Below, in pieces: positions 51,500 to 62,400 of a stretch of 64,000 bases of DNA. Each line of letters opens with the position of its first letter. The first letter of the stretch is position 1. This stretch comes from Phoronis australis (lineage: Eukaryota > Phoronida > Phoronidae): contig NMRA01000289.1 in the NCBI GenBank assembly GCA_002633005.1, forward strand, positions 375,171 to 439,170. The letters run 5' to 3'. Below the pieces are notes generated by a model that worked only from the letters and a program-made list of their open reading frames with translations, did no database searches and was not told the DNA's origin. Made by a program: the position numbers and the translations under genes.

Positions 51500-52160
51500 A
51501 AGTCAGATGCAAGATGGCACAGTGACGGTCATTTTTCATTTTTTGGTTTCACAGCCATAGCTCCGTTGTTTCTGTTGTTTTTTTCTGTAGAGACATCATT
51601 TCTGGTGCTATAGGAAGTGCACATTTTTTCTCTTCGACTTACCATTCTCGAGTTATTCAAAATTTCTGGTGACTGGTTATGATTGGATATTCATGCCGTA
51701 TCTCCGGTGTCCCTTAAAAAATCTTTCTAAAAATCGGTAAATGGTTGGATCTTGTCGGCTGCTATCTGCATTGTGCAATCCATTTTTCACTACGCATTAT
51801 CGTTCTCGAGACATTCAAGATTTACTGGTCATATGACTGTTGTGTTATTGATTTATGTTTTGCTGTACTTTGGTGGCCCTTCTTGTGCTAGAGATCACAT
51901 TTTTGTATGATCGACATTAATTTTAAATACAATCGTGTTTCTATGATCAATAGCTCGAAGACTGTGGTTTGTGGATGATGAAATTGGACGCAAGATGGTG
52001 CTGTGATGGTGATTTTTAATTACTGTTTGTAAAGCTCTAGCCTTGCTATGCGTTTACCGAACCTTCTGAAATTTGGTATATAAACAGATCTCTTTGAGGG
52101 CTATCTGCAGTGGTTTCTCAATACTACTTACCAGTCTCAAGTTAATCCTCAATGCACTTT
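51500..52160. repeat. Diverged tandem repeat family F
   Basis: Recurrent blocks: GCAAGATGG..GTGA-GGT-ATTTTTCA at 51510 and 51990, and ACCATTCTCGAGTTATTCAA, ATCGTTCTCGAGACATTCAA and CCAGTCTCAAGTTAATCC at about 51640, 51800 and 52130. A further block (CACAAGATGGCAGCGTGGTG) sits at 62288. Non-coding. Confidence 0.5.
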
Positions 52161-53210
52161 TAGAAGTTAATCATTTACTGCACTGTTATAGGCGTTTCGG
52201 GTCATGGCTGTTGGTGTTCTTGCTTTTGTCGTCTACCTCACCTCTAAATTTGCATTCAATTTTGCCAAGTGTCTCTCCTCAAAGGGATTTCAAAGGCAAC
52301 TCCCCATTTTAAATGTTTTTAAACATGTGCTTTACATGAACACATGTAAAACGACAACTAAACATGGTATTTGAAAATATTTTGGTAATCTTATAAAGAG
52401 AATGTTTGCCATTTTCTGATATTGCGTATAAGCTAATTATGTTATTTCTGTTTCTCATCTTTGTGGAAACTAACGACTGCTCATTTTACAAATGTACTGT
52501 AAGAGTGGTTATTGTTTGTTGAAAGTTAATTATTGCATCACCTGACAACAAAAACTTTCTTGTTCGCTCCTTGTAACCCTGTGTACTACATTTATGTCAT
52601 TTACTATGAATTATAGGGTACATGTCGGTGAACTTTTTGCCAGGCTGTGTGTGAGTTACAGTAACGTGAGGTAAATTTCACTTGAGATGCATGGCTCATC
52701 TCATGGCCCTAAGCCAAAGTAGTGTTTGTTGCAAATACATTACTGAAGTACGCATGTAAAGAAATATGAAGGTGACAAATGGTCTAGTTTTACCATCTGT
52801 TACTGTTTTTTGTTCGCTGTAAATCCATGTTCCTTCAAAGAAATGAGCTGCTGATTTACGCAGAACATTTCCTCACAGATAAGTGGTTTCCAGGCTTGCA
52901 ACATACTGGCATTTGATGATTGATTGAGATCAAGCTCCGTGTATAAAATGACCTGCCCTGAAACGCCATCTTGTTGAAGTCGGTCTGCTGCAATAATATT
53001 GAATTTTCAGTTTGTTCCAAGTGCATAAATAGATTTAATTGCAGTAAGGAACAAGTTGAGGTGCCATATTGCATTCCTCACCTGAGGTGGGTTATTGTAG
53101 TTAATACTTTTCAGATATGGACTGATCTGAAGGGATATTTCGGCTCGTACAGACTGACGGAGAGCACCTTACCTTATGTACCTGAAAGATCAGTTTACAT
53201 TTGTTTGATC
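52161..53210. other. No gene seen
   Basis: AT-rich, non-coding intergenic DNA. Confidence 0.4.
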
Positions 53211-53662
53211 ACATGACCACTGTAACAGTTGCTTCTTTTCTCTTATTTTTGTCTCTTATTGGATTAGCTTGTTCTTATCTGCTTTCATGTGGACATGGTT
53301 TGTGGTTTGTACAGGGTCTCCAATTGGTCAGATTGCGAATGGCTACATCTGGTGTCTGAGCTCGCTGGTTCCCTGCGTGCCGCTAGGTGGGGCGGTAGCC
53401 GCGCCAGCACGCAGGTATCACTTAAATTCCCTCTGTAAATTTTTTTACACCGGCGTTTCTGATTGGCTAGTCGATTCGTCAACAGGCAGCGCTTTGCGCA
53501 AACAAACTGGCCACATGACCACTGTAACAGTTGCTTCTTTTCTCTTATTTTTGTCTCTTATTGGATTAGCTTGTTCTTATCTGCTTTCATGTGGACATGG
53601 TTTGTGGTTTGTACAGGGTCTCCAATTGGTCAGATTGCGAATGGCTACATCTGGTGTCTGAG
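53211..53662. repeat. 150-bp direct duplication flanking repeat family E copy 2
   Basis: 53211-53360 and 53512-53662 are almost identical (CACATGACCACTGTAACAGT to GGTGTCTGAG). Between them, 53361-53511 is a GC-rich 151-bp segment related to 43717-43820 in reverse orientation. The open frames across it arise from the duplication and are not gene-like. Confidence 0.85.
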
Positions 53663-56426
53663 TGGCATGAGTGAAGTGGTACTTCACAGCCTGGTTGGTC
53701 AAGATTACGCTGTATCAGAAGTTACCTTTCCTTGTTTCAACCAATCAGAGGACAGAAGTATCAGTGGTCATGCAATAAAATGTTTGGTTAGATATTATAA
53801 TTTTTCATCTGAGGATTAGTGATGGTGTTTACAAAGGTCTGTTAGCACAGTTATCGGGGTCAGGTAATTACATGTAAGGACACATTATATCTTACTATGT
53901 TAACTAATACCATGCAGTGGTCAAGCCAAAGTCACAAACTTCAGAGTTATTAACCATGTTAGCAGGGATGAATCTTCTCAGTGAGTGAATTTTTATGAAC
54001 GCTTTCGTCCCATTGTATTATCACGTGTGATAAGAAACTTTATATCTCCCATTCAATATAGAATAATAAAGATTTCCGGGCAAAAAAAATGAAAACAATG
54101 GATTTTCATAGATGGTGCTACATTGGCCTTTAGGTTTTCAAACTGAAAACTAACTTATGATTCAGACCAATTACCTTTGCAAAATTGATCTCAAAACTGT
54201 TCTAAACTTAGGCTGGAAGTGATTTGTGGGCTAATGGAGAACTAGTCGAGACCATGCAGGCTAAAAAGTTGGCTCGACACTGTCAAGTCATTTTATATAC
54301 TTAAGCATGACTGCAAGCGATGAAGAAGTGTCAGTTCTTTCCAAGCCCACAAATGAAAAAGGAATGAGTTGAGACCAGTTTTGTATTGGTATGTGGTGGA
54401 AGTATTTACTATAGGTTGGTGCATAGCATCTTTGACATCGGGATGTATTATTGGTTGGCTGCTATAGAGGTTTGTTAATGTTAAACAGAGGGCGTTGTTA
54501 GCAATTAAAATGTGGGTTGTAATGTCTTCACAGTTCTGATTATTTGGTGAATTCCAGGTGAAAGCCTGGTTTTAATAAACAATTGGCCTGATGTCATGTC
54601 TTTTGATGTTTCTTTTGCTATTCTACTTCTTGTTTGTAGAGAACATTTTTCTTGCTTTGGAAGATCGCCAAAGAATTCAGACTTTGTGGTAGTAAACTCC
54701 ATGACCAGAAATCTCTAAAAAGATAAAAAACTTCAAAAATTGGTAAGATCTCATTAATTCTGGATCAAAATAATTGCCAAAATTGTCATTTCATAATTTT
54801 TCCAGGGCCTGGTGTAATATTGTTGAGATTGTCTTATATGGTAGTTATGATACAGAACTTAAAAACAAAAAATTTAGTGCTACACATCTGTTACAGAAAA
54901 ATGAGAAAATAAATTTTACTTGCCTATCACATTTTGTTCTAAAAGTTGGGAGAGATTTTACAGTATGACCTTCATATACTGGAGCCTGCTTGAGACACAC
55001 GTGGCACTCGCACTAGAACATGCAACACTGTCTGTAACTCAGAAAAGCAAAGAACATTTTCAACTGTGTAAATAAACCTTATGGCCGTGTGCACTGAGCA
55101 AAAGGTTTGGAGACACAAAGTTACTTATTAAGCAAGAATTGTTAGTCTTCATACACGCCATGTTTGTCACATCATGTGACCATCATGTGACCTATACTTA
55201 AGTGTGAAAAGATCTCTGTCCCAACCGGGGTTCAAACCCAGGACTTTCTAATAATTATTACTTATACGATATCAACATGCTGATTTATAACAGCACCATT
55301 ATATGAATTTAAACTGATTGTTAAATTGTTGCTCATTTAACAACCGACCTGCAGTATGCACTTGTCCTATAATGAATGCATATTTGCAAACCACAAACAT
55401 TCATTTAGTTATTTCTATCTTATTAACGTTAAATAATCATGGATTACATCAGAATTACAAATTTATATTAAATAATCATCATTAAAATACAAAGTTATAT
55501 GAAAACCAATCACAGAAATGTGAAATTCTGATTCTAGAGTGTAGTGGTTTGACAAGAGAAAATGCAATACAAAAAATAAGTCTCGTACATGAGCCACATT
55601 CACACTGGTGAAGTTGCTTAAAGGACAGGTATCAGATACTAATTATAATGATAATGAATACATTTTTAATAATAATTAAGGACATATTAAGGCATTGCTA
55701 TACCTTTGTATCCACTTTCCATTAAACTGCAATGAGTGCTTGGAACAAACCTAAACCATAGCATGACAGTCAAATCAATACATGTTTCGGGCTTACAACC
55801 TGAAGTGTGTATTTTGTACTGTCTGACATGTATTACCTTTACATTAACACTGCATTAACTGTCAAACCTCATTGTAACAAACACCAACGAACCTCCAGAA
55901 CCTATAACAATTGTTTGTTGCAACCAGGGAACATCGGGAAAAATCAAGACTTCGGAATTTGTACATTAAATCATTAAACTAAACAGGGTGTGTTGCAACA
56001 AGCTTGGACCGTACACGACAGCACCTAGGCCCTGATAACTTTGTTCACTGGTAACCATAAGTCTAATTGCCAAGTGGTGCCAGCCCAAAGGGGATCATCT
56101 CACTAGGTGCCGCTAATAAATAAAGCTCCCTCTTTCTGACATTTGAACAGATTGAGAGCAGAAAGCATATGGAGTGTTCTGTGACTATGATAAGGTACCC
56201 CACATAATTTACCTGTAGACAGGAACACAGGAGGTGACACTGATCAATTCTCACAGTGTTAAGTTGTTCCATATCAAAATTCATCATGTAAACACAGGAA
56301 AGTCATTGAATGGGATTCAAAACTAAAGACAGCACAAAAGTGCTGATGTAGTTTGTGATCAAAGCCTATCTGAATAGGCATCATGAAGGGCAGTGGCTAT
56401 ACGCTGTTCATCACTTGGTACTCTTG
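53663..56426. other. No gene; contains a MITE family S copy and a tRNA-like box
   Basis: Family S copy at 54744-54967 (left GGTAAGATCTCATTAATTCT, right GAGAGATTTTACAG). At 55222-55247, CCGGGGTTCAAACCCAGG resembles a T arm with a B box, with no complete tRNA around it, so probably a SINE fragment. 56050-56290 shares AGATTGAGAGCAGAAAG with 7810. The 3' UTR of the minus-strand PTB gene should lie in the right part. Confidence 0.45.
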
Positions 56427-56492
56427 TCAGCTTTTCTGTGCTAGAAAGCTGAATATTGCTTTCAAACTGTTACAAGCCGCTTGTGACTGGTC
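56427..56492 (-). CDS. PTB-like gene last exon
   Basis: 66 bp; acceptor TGTATATTACAG. It encodes DQSQAACNSLKAIFSFLAQ, K, S and TGA, the C-terminal PTB helix (ICAP-1 has EQAQAICKVLSTAF). It sits 3.5 kb downstream of exon e because an LTR element fills the intron. Confidence 0.83.
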   Translation of the reverse strand, partial: DQSQAACNSLKAIFSFLAQKS

Positions 56493-59400
56493 CTGTAATA
56501 TACAAAAGGTGATCATAAAGTAGGAAAAATTATAATTTATGAAAATAAAAAATGAACTTTTTTTCCAAATTCAAACAGAAATAACAATGTTACTCGTTTC
56601 TCATAACTAACATCCTCTGACAATCTTTTTGTCACGTTTTTCGCAGGTTGTTACCAGGCCTTTATCCAGGATTTTGAAAATAGGGTGTCCAAAATGGGGT
56701 TCCCAATATTCCAGGGCGTCCATGATTCCGACGCGTAACCCCACACCCCCAGCAATACCCCCAAACACACAGATTTTTTTACAAAAAATGCATAGATCAA
56801 GGTTTTTACATCTAAGTTTATAAAACAGCCTTCTATGGTGAGCATTTTTACTAAAAAAAAACTTAGTAGACTTAGACTTTTACAATGCCGTCAATCAAGT
56901 GTCAAAATAGCAACAATGCATATATACTTTGTATATACATTGTATATTTTCTTCCCAATTTGAAAAAAGAGCCCCCACTGTGAATCTTCAGAGGCTTTCT
57001 AGTATTCATTACAATGTGTGAGTCCAAACTTGAAAGGTCCCTATTGACAGTGGGCGTCCAAATGATACATTGGGCGTCCAGATTAGTTCTAGGGCGTCCA
57101 GATTAGTGCTAGGGCGTCCAAATGTCTCCGGGACGTACGCTGCATAAAGGCCTGGTTGTTACAGACCGGTGCTAATAGCTTTCAGTGCGAGGATTGACTG
57201 AAGACTGGTTCGAGTTAATCCTTTATTAATCCCGACCGTACGTTCACAAGCCTACTCAAACAAAACGTCTGGCGTAATGTCTGTTTATGCTCCAGCCAAT
57301 GCTGCGAAGCCTTGACTTGTGATGAACTTCAGAGACACATTCAGCAACTGTTACACTCGAGGATTCAATAACCTGCTGTCTCTATAGTTGGCTCTCTGTT
57401 GACTATCGCAGTAACTGCTGATTCTCTTCACTGCAACTCAACTGTAATCTCCTGATTAACTTTCTCAAACTCACCGAATAACTGACGTGATCTGACTAAC
57501 ACAAACCCGTGCTTGTGTATTTATAGCCTAATGCATTGTTCTGGAACTTTACATCAATTCAAGCACATTCTAGAACTTTCCTGAATCTACCCAACCATTC
57601 TACAAACATGTACTAGTCTCTAGAATATTCCAGACTGCATTAATTACTGTCATGCTAGTCTTCTAGAAATTTCCACACTATACTGCAGTAAACAAATTAC
57701 ATCATCACTGTACTTAACTCAGGGGTCATGCCAATCAAACAGAATAACAAAACAAAACACTTACAATACAACTAAAAATACTGTCAGACTATATTCTGAC
57801 AACACACCCCTGCCAAAGAGAAAATTACTCCATAATTTTCTAACACAAAATCATCTGGCATATATGTATATATATATATATATTAATCTACTGCTGTATC
57901 AACCGCTAAAGTGCTCCGTGACTTGCAGTCTCTGCCTGAGCCCTGGTAGTCACTGCTACCGTTTCCCTGCTGGATTCATCAGGATTTGTTCATACCGACT
58001 TGTCGGCCACCTCTTCTCCCTCTAGAGTTGAGGTCACTGGGTTCTTCTTTTGGGAAGTCGTACCCTTTTGAGAGTCATCTTTCGGACCCTCCACAAGGCT
58101 ATTGCCTGTATTGTCCTCATTGGCAGTTGTTGCTCTCTGCTGTCGCTCAACATCCTCTGGGTCCAAGGCGCCAGGTACGTCCTCGATAATCAAATCGGCC
58201 ACTGGAGGCTCCATACACATCGCAAACACTTCTCCTATGTAGTACAGTGTCTTGACATTGATCTTTGCAACAAGCAGCCATCTCTTCGTAGAGTCCGCCA
58301 ACTTGCATGACCACTTCCGGCAGGTCATATCTCCTGGTTCGACTAGACTGGATCGAACCACAAATGTCGTGCAGCCTGTGTCTCTCAACACTGAGACCTT
58401 CTTCATGCCAACATACCCCTCCTTCAGACGCAACTTTCCTTTGAAGGCGCGTTCAGGGTTAGCATGCTTCACCGAATCCTTACTCTGAGAACCTCGGTGG
58501 CTGACCGCTGCTGACTTTTGGAGTTGCTTCCCCTGCAGACCCATTTCTTGTCTGAGGGCCATCAAGTCCCCTCGTGGAGATCTTGTGTCCATAGTGAGTT
58601 GCTAATTCCAACAGTCCACTTTATCGCACCTTGTTACCATCAATAAGCTCCTGGCGTGATCGCCAATTGTCACGTTTTCCCCGTGTGTGGGTGGGCGCAG
58701 GTTGTTACAGACCGGTGCTAATAGCTTTCGGTGCGACGATTGACTGAAGACTGGTTCGAGTTAATCCTTTATTAATCCCGACCGTACGTTCACAAGCCTA
58801 CTCAAACAAAACGTCCGACATAATGTCTGTTTATGCTCCAGCCAATGCTGCGAAGCCTTGACTTGTGATGAACTTCTGAGACACGTTCAGCAACTGTTAC
58901 ACTCGTTGATTCAATAACCTGCTGTCTTTATAGCTGGCTCTCTATTGCCTATCGCTGTAACTGCCGATTCTCTTCACTGCAACTCAACTGTAGTTCTCCT
59001 GATTAACGTTCTTGAATTTACTTGGTCTTCTCTTGAAATGGCTTAATCTCACTGACTTGATCTCACTGACTTGATCTCACTGACTTGATCTCACTGACTT
59101 GATCTCACTGACTTGATCTCACTGACTTGATCTTATCTTGAACTGGCTTGATCTCACTGACTTGATCTCACTGACTTGATCTGACTAACACAAACCAGTG
59201 CTTGTAAATTTATAGCCTAATGCATTGTTCTGGAACTTTTCATCAATTCGAGCACATTCTAGAACTTTCCTGAATCTACCCAATCATTCTAAAACCATAT
59301 ACTAGTCTCTAGAATATTCCAGACTGCATTAATCACTGTCATGCTAGAGTCTTCTAGAAAGTTCCACACTATACTGTAGTAAACAAATTACATCATCATT

Positions 59401-62400
59401 GTACTTAACTCAGGGGTCATGCCAATCAAACAGAATAACAAAACAAAATAATACAACTTAAAACATTATCAGTCTATATTCTGACATTTTTTATTGATCC
59501 AAATAATACACTTCTCAGTGGCTTGGCAATAAAGGTGTCTGATTTGAATTGCATTCACACGTTGCGATAACCTGGCATTGTAAATGGGAGGTCACTCTGG
59601 TACCTCATTCTGTTTCAATATTTTGACCTGCTGTAAGCAGGTAGAAAAACACAGTTCTGGTGGTCAGACGAGAAAATCCTCTGACAATCTCTTTAATAAA
59701 TCCAAATAACACACTTCTCAGTGGCTTGGCAATAAAGGTGCCTGATTGAATTGCATTCACACGCTGCGATAATCTGGCATTGTAAATGGGAGGTTACTCT
59801 GGTACCTCATTCTGTTTTAGTATTTTGGCCAACTGTAAACAGGTAGAAAAACACAGTTCTGGTGGTCAGACGAGAAAATCACTCACTAAGTGGTTTGACC
59901 TTCACAAACAAGGGCACAAAACAGCAGGGATGGACGCCACTCTTATATTATTCTAGGTGAGCAGAAGGCTAGGTCATTCAGTTAGCAAGTAACTCAGTGC
60001 AAACAAACTAGAATGCCAACAAACTATTCTACTCACCAGACTTTGACACTGGAAGACATAGCAGTTGAATACAAATTTTCCAACCTGGCCTATGGTTAGC
60101 ACCAAATTATATTTGCCTGTTGGACTCTCGTATGTTAATAGCTGGCCAATAGAATGTAATGGGAAGCGCCATTTGACTTCCTGAAACGATTAGAACCATT
60201 ACAAGTCTCTTAGTACTCTATGCCATCAAATGCTGATTTTTGAAATAGCTGCACCATATTGAAACTCACTATCATGCCAGACAGCAGTCAGGTCTTTAGT
60301 GAACAGGCATTCAGCGCCACCTAGAGATCCCACTTAACATGCACCAGAGGTTTCAACCTACTGTTACCAAATGGAGTTTTAGAACCTCTCCTGGTATCAT
60401 AATTCCAGCAAATTTCCACTGCTGTATGGTGGATGTACAATTAAATAGCTTAGAGAAAAAGGCAAACCTCTTGAAATATACACGGATGAAGGATATCATG
60501 TTGCATGCAATTCCCAAGGCGCAGAAGAAACCACACAGCCGATATCAAAATGCTAAAATAAATTAGTGAATTTAACCCAATCAAACAATAGGAAGGGCAG
60601 ACAGTGAGATTTACTCCTCTTTTTAAGTAATGAACCATTATGTAGTAATTGACATTGTGTCCACCGAATCAGAATCGCAATAAAGTGGAAGTCGCTTACT
60701 CGCTCTCATAAGTCTTAAGAGCACAATGCAGTTTGCTATTGGCTAAGCACACAAACACAAAAATGGTTACACTTACTGACAATAGAAAATTCCTTTTTCT
60801 GAAACTTTTGCTGCTTCCATCATAGACTATAGTACACAGACCACCAACTCCATATATTTTCAATGGACGAAATCTGTGAGGTTTCGCACAAGCCGTAATG
60901 TCATAATTCACTAGCGTCACCTGGCCAAATTATCTGGTGTTATTTCCGGCAAGTACGTCGTCTGCTAATCATGGCTGGTTGCTGTGTGGCCGGGTGTTCG
61001 GCCACACAGGCGAAATGCAAAGGCGTTAGCTTCCATAGCATACAAAGTAGCATTGCCAAAAGTACTCACGATACCAACATTTCTACTATTGGAAAACTTT
61101 GAACAGCGTTTCAATGCTGAAATTATTTTTTTTTCGTTGTGCTGGACACTAAAGTAGATGCGAGAATAAAATACACTAACCAGAAACTGCACCAGATAAT
61201 TTAGGAGAGTGGCGATGCCTCTTGGCTAGCACGTAAGTAAATGTCGGAGTTGCGAATCTGTTGTCTATAATCTATGCTTCCATTAAAAATCATGGCTCAT
61301 GGTTTGTTAAAATTGCAAATTCAAAATGATCAAAATCAGCTTTGCCAAGCACCTTTGACTTATGACAAGCCGTTCCATTCATATTTAAGCTGAACGACAA
61401 CAGCATCGCTAATATAGTGTCCCATTTTTGGAAAACCTATCAGGCAAAAGTGGAACATATTAAGAAACAATTCCTCATATGCTTTTGTAGAGCAGTGCAT
61501 AAAGCACAGTATCTGAAACTTTCACATATCGGTCAGCCTGTTCAGCTCTGCTATAGGGGATCATTATCTCTTATCTGATTTTGTATACCTTACCCTATTG
61601 TGCCTGCATTGACTTTCATAATAAAGGGCTATTGTGGAGATGTTTAAAGTGTAGGCTTGGGTAACAATAGGCATTCCTCTGCCTGTTACTAAAGACCAAG
61701 CTACACCACAAGGGAAAGCACTACTTTCAGCCTTTAGCTGGCCAAGCTTAGATATCTATGTCCATTTCAGTTGGCAGTGTTTTCGAAGAACTTCGGCCCA
61801 AGTATAAATATTACACTTCATTTCCNTGGCTGACCCTCATGAATTTAATCTGAGCCAAATTTGGATATTAAAGGAGAAACCTTATATTTTGCAAAATAAC
61901 CAACAAACTCTCATACTCATTTAAAATGCATCCGAACAAATTTAGCCCGCATATACCTCGGTTCCATTTGATGTAGGTGGGGCTGTTAGTCGTATTCCAT
62001 GTTTGGAAATGACAAAATTAACATCTTCTTGAGCATTCACTGGCAGCTTTCCATTAATCTGAAATCGTAAAATTTGCACAATGTTAAAGTTTGCCAAGTT
62101 ACCATTAATTGTACTCGGCATGCGAATGCAATCGATTCTAGATTTAATTTTATTTTGTGGAGGCGAAGTTCATGTTTACTTTACTGTTCCCACAATACTG
62201 GCTGAAATGCTGGTCTCAATGAAATGAAATTTACACAATACATGATTCCTCATAATCGATGCCTGGTTGTTTTAGGTAGTAACTGGACACAAGATGGCAG
62301 CGTGGTGACCCATTTTTCATTTCTTTTGCTTGGCATCAGATTCACACATTTGAACTCTTTTGAGAATTTTTCTGGAACTTGAATGTCAATAGATGTAATC

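Larger units (their letters stand above)
56630..59486 (-). mobile_element. Non-autonomous Gypsy-type LTR retrotransposon
   Basis: Two long direct repeats (56630-57801 and 58668-59486) both begin TGTCACGTTTT and end TATATTCTGACA, the TGTCA...TGACA ends typical of LTRs. The flanks share T runs, consistent with a 4-5 bp target duplication. Read on the minus strand, the first LTR is followed after two bases by TGGCGATCACGCCAGGA, a plausible tRNA primer site. A purine/G-rich GGCAGGGGTGTG precedes the second LTR. The interior is only 866 bp and encodes one ORF. The left LTR is interrupted by a 500-bp MITE. Confidence 0.85.

Noticed and set aside
53269-53819. Two overlapping 118-130-codon frames sharing a peptide
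   Set aside because: The shared peptide comes from the 150-bp DNA duplication; no conserved domain.
55222-55247. tRNA gene suggested by GGTTCAAACCC
   Set aside because: No D arm, anticodon arm or acceptor pairing around it; at most a SINE fragment.
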